Assembly (NCBI GenBank): GCA_049424465.1
Contig: JBMSSR010000207.1
Coordinates: forward strand, 1-5,001
Length of the DNA: 5,001 nt
DNA from: UBA668 sp049424465
GTDB taxonomy: Bacteria > Actinomycetota > Acidimicrobiia > Acidimicrobiales > Ilumatobacteraceae
Direction: 5' to 3'
The notes under the pieces were generated by a model that worked only from the letters and a program-made list of their open reading frames with translations, searched no databases and was not told the DNA's origin. This document shows, in pieces, positions 1 through 5,001 of this stretch (position 1 is its first letter; each line of letters starts with the position of its first letter). Made by a program: the position numbers and the translations under genes.

Positions 1-101
1 CCCTCGCCGGGGCGCTGTATCTCGTGCTGACGACGCCCGTCGTGCGACAGCTCGAGGCCGACCACGTCGCAGCGACGCGAGTGGTGGCTGACGCCACCTG
101 A
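1..101 (+). CDS. C-terminal end of a probable integral membrane protein (5' truncated by window)
   Basis: An open plus-strand frame enters from the left edge (first complete codon at 3) and ends at TGA 99-101. The 32 visible residues begin LAGALYLVLTTPVV, a hydrophobic run like the end of a last transmembrane helix, and continue into a short charged tail (RQLEADHVAATRVVADAT) with no further hydrophobic stretch. This resembles the C-terminus of a multi-pass transporter or permease, but too little is present to name a family. It runs convergently toward the methyltransferase gene, with 42 bp between the two stop codons, so it is not part of that operon. It could still be a functionally related transporter. 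That the frame codes is inferred from its hydrophobic-then-charged character and its neat fit against the convergent gene. Confidence 0.5.
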   Translation, partial: LAGALYLVLTTPVVRQLEADHVAATRVVADAT

Positions 102-143
102 CCCAGCGAGCGGATGCCGGGTGCACCCGTCCGGTGCCGGGCG
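83..143. terminator. Weak hairpins in the convergent intergenic gap (possible bidirectional termination region)
   Basis: The gap between the two convergent stop codons holds several short GC-rich inverted repeats. GGTGGC (83-88) pairs with GCCACC (93-98) around a 4-nt loop right at the plus-strand stop codon. CGGGTGCACCCG (118-129) is a perfect 12-bp palindrome. GCACC (123-127) pairs with GGTGC (133-137) around a 5-nt loop, as an alternative to the palindrome. None is followed by a T tract on either strand, so a classical intrinsic terminator is not supported. If termination happens here it is by a stem without a U tail, or by Rho. Confidence 0.25.
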
Positions 144-1706
144 TCAGGCGGGCGGGCGCATCTTCGAGCGGTCGAGGCGAATCGGCAGCTCGGCGCGGAT
201 GAGGTCGTCGATCTCGTCGGGAATGTGCCTCGGGAAATGCGTCGACAGCACCTCGCGGACCTTCTCGGCGGCGCGGTCGAGCACCTTCGGTCGGCCGACC
301 TCGGCCCACTCCTTGGGGCTGAGACGGTCGCAGATCGCCGGGTAGATGTACTCGGTCTGCATGATCTCGAGCGTCTGCTGGCTGCCGAGATAGTGGCCCG
401 GGCCACCGACGACGGCCTGACGCATCACGTCGACCGACATCGAGCCGTCGTTGACGTCGATGCCCTTGATGGTGCGCTGGCACGCGCCGATCGTGTCGTT
501 GTCGAGCACCACACCCTCGAGCGAGAACCCGAGCAGGCTGCCGTGCATGCCGGCCGACTCGTAGATGAGGTTGGCACCCGAGTTGCCGACGAGCGCGTGG
601 TTGTAGCCCTTCTCGGCCCCCGACTGGTAGTCGGGCATCTTCGCGTCGGCGATGCCCGACGACGTACCACCCGTGAGGTCGTAGTAGTGCGCCATCTGCG
701 CGCACGCCGACGACAGCAGTGCCTGCTCGGGGCTGCCACCTGACATCGCGCCAGATCGCAGGTCGCTGACGAACGGCCAGAGGCCGAAGATCGCCGGCGC
801 ACCGGGCTGGATCGCGTTCACGTACGCCAGACCCGCCAGCACCTCGGCAACCTCCTGCACCAGCGCCCCGGCCAGTGCCGCCGGCGCCGTCGCCCCCGCC
901 TGGCCCGCCGACAGCAGCAACACCGGCATGCCGCCGCGCACCGCCACCTCGAGGCACTTGCAGGCGTCGGCTGCGAACTTCAGCGGCGGCACGACGAAGC
1001 AGTTCGACTGGCTGACGAACGGCCGCTCGCGCCACTTCTTCTCGCCGCCTGCAATGTGGTGCAACATCTGCAGCGACTTCTCGAGGTGGTCGGGGTGCAC
1101 CCACGACGTACCGACGTGCTTGGTCGTGCCCGACACGCTGAGATAGCACGTGTTGACGTCCATCTCCATCGGGTCGGGCAGGTCGCGCGGCACGACGGTG
1201 CGCTGGTAGAAGTGGATGTGCTCCATCGTGTCGACCAGTCGCGCGATGTCGTAGCAGTCCTGCGCCTGCGACTCGCGGTACTCGCCGGTGACCGGGTCGA
1301 CGACGTACACCGCCGCGCCTGCCGTGCCGAAGTACACCTTCTTGCCCCATGGCTCCATGTCGTACTTCGGGTCTTGTGCATGGAGCGGGAAGTGGCGTCC
1401 AGCCATCGCGAGTGTCTCGTCGATGAGCGTGCGGGGGAACCGCAGGCGACCCTCGGGCGAGATGGTGCACCCCTTCGCGGTGAGCAGCTCGACACAGGAC
1501 GGGATGGCGTCGGCGAGGCCGATGTGCTCGAGCACGTCGAGTGCCGCCTCATGCACCTTCACCACGTCGGCGTCGCTGAGCACCTTGTAGCGGCCGCCCT
1601 CCATCCCGGGGTTGACGGGGCGGATGTCGGTGGCGAGCGGGGCGGCGCGCAGCGCACGGCGGGCCTCGCGGCCGCCACGGCGGCTTGATTGCTGGACGTC
1701 GGTCAT
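144..1706 (-). CDS. MttB-family (non-pyrrolysine) amine methyltransferase, COG5598 type
   Basis: This is a 520-residue protein of the trimethylamine methyltransferase (MttB) family. The characterised pathway transfers a methyl group from a tertiary or quaternary amine to a corrinoid protein in the cytoplasm. Family blocks seen: an N-terminal VLSDADVVKVHEAALDVLEHIG (42-63); GTTKHVGTSWVHPDHLEKS (193-211); PPLKFAADACKCLEVAVRGG (240-259) followed by SAGQAGATAPAALAGALVQE (266-285); GGTSSGIADAKMPDYQSG (346-363); and a C-terminal GGPGHYLGSQQTLEIMQTE (434-452). The length is near the roughly 500-residue family norm. True MttB decodes an internal amber codon as pyrrolysine, but this frame has no internal stop, placing it with homologues such as the glycine betaine enzyme MtgB. 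The ATG at 1706 is chosen because AGAGG (1715-1719) lies 8 nt upstream and the family fold begins soon after. An in-frame extension to 1934 is proline/serine/arginine-rich and would overlap the regulator. It is the last gene of the operon. The family assignment is firm; a quaternary-amine substrate is inferred. Confidence 0.93.
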   Translation of the reverse strand: MTDVQQSSRRGGREARRALRAAPLATDIRPVNPGMEGGRYKVLSDADVVKVHEAALDVLEHIGLADAIPSCVELLTAKGCTISPEGRLRFPRTLIDETLAMAGRHFPLHAQDPKYDMEPWGKKVYFGTAGAAVYVVDPVTGEYRESQAQDCYDIARLVDTMEHIHFYQRTVVPRDLPDPMEMDVNTCYLSVSGTTKHVGTSWVHPDHLEKSLQMLHHIAGGEKKWRERPFVSQSNCFVVPPLKFAADACKCLEVAVRGGMPVLLLSAGQAGATAPAALAGALVQEVAEVLAGLAYVNAIQPGAPAIFGLWPFVSDLRSGAMSGGSPEQALLSSACAQMAHYYDLTGGTSSGIADAKMPDYQSGAEKGYNHALVGNSGANLIYESAGMHGSLLGFSLEGVVLDNDTIGACQRTIKGIDVNDGSMSVDVMRQAVVGGPGHYLGSQQTLEIMQTEYIYPAICDRLSPKEWAEVGRPKVLDRAAEKVREVLSTHFPRHIPDEIDDLIRAELPIRLDRSKMRPPA

Positions 1707-1785
1707 GTCGTGAACCTCTGGTGTGTGCGGACGGTGGAGTGTCGGACGGTGTGGGGGCGGGCGTGGGGGGTTGGGGAGCGGGGCA
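1707..1785 (-). promoter_or_regulatory. C-rich, G-poor leader between regulator and methyltransferase
   Basis: This 79-nt spacer contains no gene. Read as transcript it has 45 C and only 12 G, a strong bias compared with the flanking coding DNA. It holds a tandem direct repeat (CGGACGGTG on the plus strand at 1728-1736 and 1743-1751, start-to-start 15 bp) and the AGAGG ribosome binding site for mttB at 1715-1719. C-over-G regions of about this size are typical of Rho loading sites, and the repeat could be a protein-binding site. Either would allow mttB to be tuned separately from the upstream genes. No convincing -10/-35 pair was recognised, so an internal promoter is unproven. Confidence 0.4.
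1753..1783 (+). other. Putative G-quadruplex motif (plus strand)
   Basis: Five G-runs of 5, 3, 6, 4 and 4 bases lie at 1753-1757, 1759-1761, 1765-1770, 1773-1776 and 1780-1783, separated by loops of 1 to 3 nt. This satisfies the usual four-run G3+ quadruplex pattern with short loops. The G-rich strand is the template strand for the minus-strand operon, and the motif ends 2 bp from the regulator's stop codon. Folding is predicted from pattern only, and G-runs are more likely by chance in GC-rich DNA. Confidence 0.45.
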
Positions 1786-2409
1786 TCAGTAGTGCGGCGG
1801 GGTGATGACCCACAGCACCTTGACCGGCTCGCTGCCGCGGTTCGCGCAGCGGTGCGGCTCGGTACTGGGGAAGGCGAAGCTGTCGCCGGCGTGGAGCTCG
1901 AAGTGGCGGTCCTCGACCCACAGGTCGAGCACACCTTGCATCACCAGACCGGCCTCCGCGCCATCGTGCGAGTAGAACTCGCTGTCGGCGCCCGGGTGGA
2001 TGGTGCTGATGAGCATCTCGAGCGGGCCGGCCAGGTTGGGCGACAGCAGTTCCTCGGTGATGCCGAGGCCGGTGAACGTGAGTTGACGACGATTGGCCGC
2101 ACGCACGATGACGTCGCGCTCGTCGGACGGACCCTGCACGGCAGTGCGGAAGAACCAGTTCATGTGCACGCCGAGCGCGTCGGCGATCTTCTTCAGCACA
2201 CCGATCGGCAGGCGCGACACGTCGCGCTCGATCTGGCTGAGGTAGCTGACCGAGATGCCGACCGCGGATGCCACGTCGTGCAGTGTCCGGCCGTGTGCCT
2301 TGCGCAGCTCGCGGATGCGGCCGCCGATCGGTTCGTGACCGTCGACCTCGGTGACGTCGTCGCCCGGCGACGTGGCCTCGCGGGCCGAGCTCAGTGCCCG
2401 GATCGCCAT
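1786..2409 (-). CDS. XRE-family transcriptional regulator with C-terminal cupin sensor domain
   Basis: This 207-residue cytoplasmic DNA-binding protein has the two-domain XRE-cupin layout. After a polar N-terminal tail of about 27 residues, an HTH_XRE domain spans roughly 28-87 (IGGRIRELRKAHGRTLHDVA, then the recognition segment ISVSYLSQIE at 52-61 and LKKIADALGV at 72-81). A cupin_2 barrel covers about 128-203, with H148 and E152 in the first motif (SHDGAEAGLVMQG) and G175, P181, H186 and N190 in the second (GDSFAFPSTEPHRCAN). These match the usual cupin metal or ligand residues. Such proteins usually regulate adjacent catabolic genes and sense a small molecule through the cupin. Lying between two amine-demethylation genes, it probably controls them and itself; the ligand is unknown. 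The ATG start has GGAGG at 2414-2418, a slightly short 4 nt upstream, and there is no other usable start before the HTH. It sits 37 bp after the flavoprotein stop. Confidence 0.92.
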   Translation of the reverse strand: MAIRALSSAREATSPGDDVTEVDGHEPIGGRIRELRKAHGRTLHDVASAVGISVSYLSQIERDVSRLPIGVLKKIADALGVHMNWFFRTAVQGPSDERDVIVRAANRRQLTFTGLGITEELLSPNLAGPLEMLISTIHPGADSEFYSHDGAEAGLVMQGVLDLWVEDRHFELHAGDSFAFPSTEPHRCANRGSEPVKVLWVITPPHY

Positions 2410-2450
2410 CAGCCCTCCCCGCTCGCGCAGCAGGCCCGTCGGTGGCTCAT
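2409..2450 (-). other. Possible 13-codon coupling minicistron between flavoprotein and regulator
   Basis: An ATG at 2450-2448 overlaps the flavoprotein stop codon (ATGA). It opens a 13-codon frame reading MSHRRACCASGEG and closes at TGA 2411-2409, which overlaps the regulator's start (TGATG). The frame therefore bridges the 37-bp gap exactly, with a stop-start overlap at each end, an arrangement known to support translational coupling. Its own ribosome binding site is poor (GAAGG too close to the ATG). The peptide resembles nothing I recognise. Chance is a serious alternative for so short a frame. Confidence 0.3.
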
Positions 2451-4909
2451 GCCTTCACCCGCAGACTCTTGGGGTCGTAGAACGGTTCGAGCGACACGCG
2501 CGCCGGCACGCGCTCGCCGGCGACCTCGATCTCGTACCGCCCCTCGAGCACGTGCTCGCGGGTGACGAAGCCGCTGTCGGGACGCGCCACGTACCCCATG
2601 CCGAGTGACGCGCCGACGTGATGGCCGAACATGCCCGACGTGATACGGCCGACGAGCACACCATCACGCCAGATCGGCTCGTTGTGGTACAGCAGGTGAG
2701 CGTCGCTCTCGAGCGCGAACTGCGCCAGCCGCTGGCGCACACCCTGCTGCTTCTGCTCGAGCAGCGCCTCGCGACCGATGAACCCGCCCGGTTTGTCCCA
2801 CGCCACGCAGAAGCCGAGGCCGGCCTCGAGCGGCGTCTCGTCGGGCGAGATGTCGTGGCCCCAGTGACGGTAACCCTTCTCCATGCGCAGTGAGTTGAGG
2901 GCGTGGTACCCGGCGTGGCGCAGGCCGAAGGCTGCGCCCGCCTCGACGATGACGTCGAACACGCCGGCCGCGAACTCGGTGGGGATGTAGAGCTCCCAGC
3001 CCAGCTCGCCGACAAAGGTGACGCGGCTGGCGCGCACACGCGCATACCCGATGTCGATGATGCGCGACGTGCCGAACGGGAACGACTCGTTGGAGAGGTC
3101 GTCAGGCGTGAGCGACTGCAGGAACTCGCGCGACTTCGGCCCCTGCACGCTGAGCACGGCCATCGCCGAGGTGACGTCGGTGACGGTGACCGACGGCGGC
3201 AGGTGCTGCTGCAGGTACGACAGGTCGCGGATCTGCGTCGCGGCAGCAGTGACGACCAGGTAGCGGTCGGGTGCTTCACGGGTGACGGTGAGGTCGGCCT
3301 CGATGCCGCCGCGCTCGTTCAGCCACTGCGTGTAGACGAGCTTGCCGACGGGCACCGACATGTTGTTGGCGGAGATGCGGTTCATCGCCGCTTCTGCGTC
3401 GACGCCCTGCACGACGAACTTGCCGAACGACGACTGGTCGAACACGGCGAGGCCCTCGCGGACCGCCCGGTGCTCGTCGCCCGAGTACGGGAACCAGTTC
3501 TGGCGTCCGTACGTGTACTGGTACTCGGGTTCGACACCGGCCGGTGCGAACCAGTTGGTGCGCTCCCAGCCGGCGACCTCGCCGAAACACGCGCCACGCG
3601 ACGCGAGGCGGTCGTGCAGCACCGAGCGGCGCACGCCACGAGCCGTGTCGGGCTGGCGGAACGGCCAGTGCATCGCGTACAGCAGACCCAGTGTCTCGAC
3701 GGTGCGGTCGTGCAGGTACTTCTTGTTGCGCTGGAACGGCATCGAGCGACGGATGTCGACGTCCCACAGGTCCATCGGCGGGTGGCCGTCGACGATCCAG
3801 TCGGCGAGCACCTTGCCAGCCCCGCCCGACGACTGGATGCCGATCGAGTTGAAGCCACACGCCATGAAGAGACCCGCGACGTCGGGCGACTCACCGAGCA
3901 GATAGCGATCGTCGGGCGTGAAGGCCTCGGGACCGTTGAAGAACAGGCGGATTCCGGTCTCGGCGAGCAGCGGCATGCGGTTCATGGCCATCTCGACGAG
4001 CGGCGCGATGTGCTCGTGGTCCTCGGCGAGCGCATCGAACGCGAAGGACTCGGGGATGCCCTTCATGCCCCACGGCTTGGCGACGGGCTCGAACCAGCCG
4101 ACGAGCAACTTGCCCGCGTCCTCCTTGAAGTACGCACAGCTGTCGGGGTCGCGCAGCACCGGCATCGACGGCGAGATGCCCTCGACCGCCTCGGTGACGA
4201 TGTAGAAGTGTTCGGCGGCGTGCAGCGGCACGACCGCACCGGCGCGGTCGCCCAGTTCGCGCGACCACATGCCGGCGGCGTTGACGACGACGTCGGCGCG
4301 GATCTCGCCGGTGCCGGCACCCGTGTCGTAGCGCACCCCGACGGCCTTGCCGTGCTCGACGATGATCTCGTCGACGCGCACGTTCTCGACGATGCGTGCG
4401 CCACGGCTGCGGGCACCGCGCGCCAGCGCCTGCGTGGTGTCGATGGGGTTGGTGACACCGTCGTTGGGGAGGTGGACGCCACCGATGATGTCGTCGACGT
4501 TGGCCAGCGGCACGAGGTCCTTGATGTCGGCGGGCGTGATGATGTCGACCTCGAGGCCGAAACAGCGCGCCATCGATGCGCCGCGCTTGAGCTCCTCGAA
4601 GCGCTCCTCGTTGGGCGCCACGCTGACCGAGCCGCGCTGCTGGAAGCCGGTCGCCTGGCCGGTCTCCTGCTCGAGCGTGCTGAACAGGTTGGTCGTGTAC
4701 TGGGCGAGGCGGGTGAGGTTGTGCGTCGCACGCAACTGACCGACGAGGCCGGCAGCGTGCCACGTCGTGCCGCACGTCAACTGCTTGCGCTCGAGCAGCA
4801 CCACATCGGTCACGCCGCGCAGGGTGAGGTGATACGCCACGCTGACGCCGACGATGCCGCCGCCGACGATGACCACCCGCGCGCTGCCGGGGAGTGTGGG
4901 TGTCGCCAT
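2447..4909 (-). CDS. FAD-dependent N-demethylase of the dimethylglycine/sarcosine dehydrogenase family (DAO + GcvT)
   Basis: This is an 820-residue cytoplasmic flavoprotein. The family oxidises an N-methyl amine and transfers the released one-carbon unit to tetrahydrofolate as 5,10-methylene-THF. An N-terminal DAO/FAD domain (about 10-375) begins with the dinucleotide-binding GGGIVG (16-21), with E40 closing the fold. GTTWHAAGL (47-55) contains H51, matching the histidine that binds FAD covalently in mitochondrial DMGDH and sarcosine dehydrogenase. CGFNSIGIQSSGGAG (351-365) is the second FAD contact region. A linker of FAO_M type follows (about 378-433), then a GcvT aminomethyltransferase domain (about 436-710) with GGIEADLTV (534-542) and ELGWELYIP (635-643), and a GcvT C-terminal barrel (about 725-812). 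The length and domain order match complete family members. The ATG at 4909 is preferred because GGAGG (4916-4920) lies 6 nt upstream and the Rossmann fold starts at residue 12; the GTG at 4966 adds only an arginine/proline-rich tail. The family is firm; exact substrate (dimethylglycine, sarcosine or another methylamine) cannot be read from the sequence. Confidence 0.93.
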   Translation of the reverse strand: MATPTLPGSARVVIVGGGIVGVSVAYHLTLRGVTDVVLLERKQLTCGTTWHAAGLVGQLRATHNLTRLAQYTTNLFSTLEQETGQATGFQQRGSVSVAPNEERFEELKRGASMARCFGLEVDIITPADIKDLVPLANVDDIIGGVHLPNDGVTNPIDTTQALARGARSRGARIVENVRVDEIIVEHGKAVGVRYDTGAGTGEIRADVVVNAAGMWSRELGDRAGAVVPLHAAEHFYIVTEAVEGISPSMPVLRDPDSCAYFKEDAGKLLVGWFEPVAKPWGMKGIPESFAFDALAEDHEHIAPLVEMAMNRMPLLAETGIRLFFNGPEAFTPDDRYLLGESPDVAGLFMACGFNSIGIQSSGGAGKVLADWIVDGHPPMDLWDVDIRRSMPFQRNKKYLHDRTVETLGLLYAMHWPFRQPDTARGVRRSVLHDRLASRGACFGEVAGWERTNWFAPAGVEPEYQYTYGRQNWFPYSGDEHRAVREGLAVFDQSSFGKFVVQGVDAEAAMNRISANNMSVPVGKLVYTQWLNERGGIEADLTVTREAPDRYLVVTAAATQIRDLSYLQQHLPPSVTVTDVTSAMAVLSVQGPKSREFLQSLTPDDLSNESFPFGTSRIIDIGYARVRASRVTFVGELGWELYIPTEFAAGVFDVIVEAGAAFGLRHAGYHALNSLRMEKGYRHWGHDISPDETPLEAGLGFCVAWDKPGGFIGREALLEQKQQGVRQRLAQFALESDAHLLYHNEPIWRDGVLVGRITSGMFGHHVGASLGMGYVARPDSGFVTREHVLEGRYEIEVAGERVPARVSLEPFYDPKSLRVKA

Positions 4910-4915
4910 CGTGGG

Positions 4916-4920
4916 CCTCC
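4916..4920 (-). promoter_or_regulatory. Shine-Dalgarno site deciding the flavoprotein start
   Basis: GGAGG on the minus strand, 6 nt upstream of the ATG at 4909. This is the strongest and best-spaced ribosome binding site in the window. It selects this ATG over the upstream in-frame GTG at 4966. Confidence 0.75.
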
Positions 4921-4969
4921 GTGTGGTCGGGGCGGGCCGCCGCCGCCGGGTCGCGACGCCGTTCACCTG

Positions 4970-4999
4970 CCTGTGTAATTTTCGCTATTCTTACACAGG
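4970..4999. promoter_or_regulatory. Inverted repeat upstream of the operon: candidate operator/promoter
   Basis: CCTGTGTAA (4970-4978) and TTACACAGG (4991-4999) are perfect 9-bp inverted arms around a 12-bp spacer (4979-4990). The 4976-4995 core is strikingly AT-rich against a GC-rich background. It lies about 60 bp upstream of the flavoprotein ATG, where the promoter of the three-gene operon is expected. Two-fold symmetry suits a dimeric HTH protein, and the XRE-cupin regulator is the natural candidate by proximity. I see no unambiguous -10/-35 pair (TAAGAAT on the minus strand is only a loose -10 match), and the window ends 2 bp beyond the repeat, so the remaining promoter is out of view. 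Confidence 0.55.
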
Positions 5000-5001
5000 T
5001 C

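Noticed and set aside
118..129. CGGGTGCACCCG as an intrinsic terminator or attachment site
   Set aside because: It is a perfect palindrome but gives only a 4-bp stem with a usable loop and has no T tract. No integrase, tRNA or duplicated copy supports an attachment site.
1707..1934. 76-residue N-terminal extension of the MttB frame
   Set aside because: The extension is rich in Pro, Ser, Thr and Arg, overlaps the regulator's coding sequence in another frame, and ignores the AGAGG site before the ATG at 1706.
1723..2565. 280-codon open frame on the plus strand spanning the regulator
   Set aside because: It is antisense to the XRE-cupin gene and crosses two intergenic gaps, with low-complexity composition and no recognised domain.
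4910..4966. GTG start at 4966 for the flavoprotein
   Set aside because: It adds an Arg/Pro-rich 19-residue tail and lies next to the inverted repeat. The ATG at 4909 has an ideal Shine-Dalgarno site and places the Rossmann motif at the usual distance.
2903..4978. 691-codon open frame on the plus strand
   Set aside because: It lies wholly antisense to the flavoprotein, whose domains and motifs are unmistakable. Its product is rich in Arg, Val, Asp and Ala with no recognisable fold. Long antisense frames are expected opposite GC-rich genes.
1..5001. CRISPR arrays, tRNA/rRNA genes, insertion sequences
   Set aside because: I found no regularly spaced repeats, cloverleaf-like sequence, transposase motifs or terminal inverted repeats. 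Nearly the whole window is accounted for by the protein genes.

Overview
The window is GC-rich, gene-dense bacterial DNA. It carries three co-directional minus-strand genes that look like one catabolic operon, and the tail of an unrelated convergent gene at the left edge. The high GC, strong GGAGG-type Shine-Dalgarno sites, short spacers and protein style suggest an actinobacterium (Acidimicrobiia-like would fit) or a high-GC proteobacterium. The sequence alone does not settle the taxon.

Layout, left to right. Bases 1-101 hold the last 32 codons of a plus-strand gene, probably an integral membrane protein. A 42-bp convergent gap follows, with only weak hairpins. Bases 144-1706 (minus) encode a 520-residue MttB-family methyltransferase (trimethylamine methyltransferase / COG5598 type) with no in-frame stop, so it belongs to the non-pyrrolysine branch. 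A 79-bp spacer with extreme strand asymmetry (G-runs on the plus strand, C-rich and G-poor in the transcript) separates it from an XRE-cupin regulator at 1786-2409 (minus). A 37-bp gap, spanned exactly by a possible 13-codon minicistron, separates the regulator from an 820-residue flavoprotein of the dimethylglycine/sarcosine dehydrogenase family at 2447-4909 (minus). Upstream of this first gene, at the right edge, lies an AT-rich 9-bp perfect inverted repeat that is a good operator/promoter candidate.

How the genes may work together. Transcription would run right to left: flavoprotein, regulator, methyltransferase. Non-pyrrolysine MttB homologues that have been characterised remove a methyl group from quaternary amines such as glycine betaine, proline betaine or carnitine. 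DMGDH-type flavoproteins oxidatively N-demethylate tertiary and secondary methylamines and pass the one-carbon unit to tetrahydrofolate. Together they suggest stepwise demethylation of a betaine-like compound, sensed or controlled by the XRE-cupin protein. No corrinoid protein (MttC/MtgC-like), corrinoid reactivase or uptake system is visible in the window, so the methyl acceptor and the substrate remain open. These are the main biological questions here.
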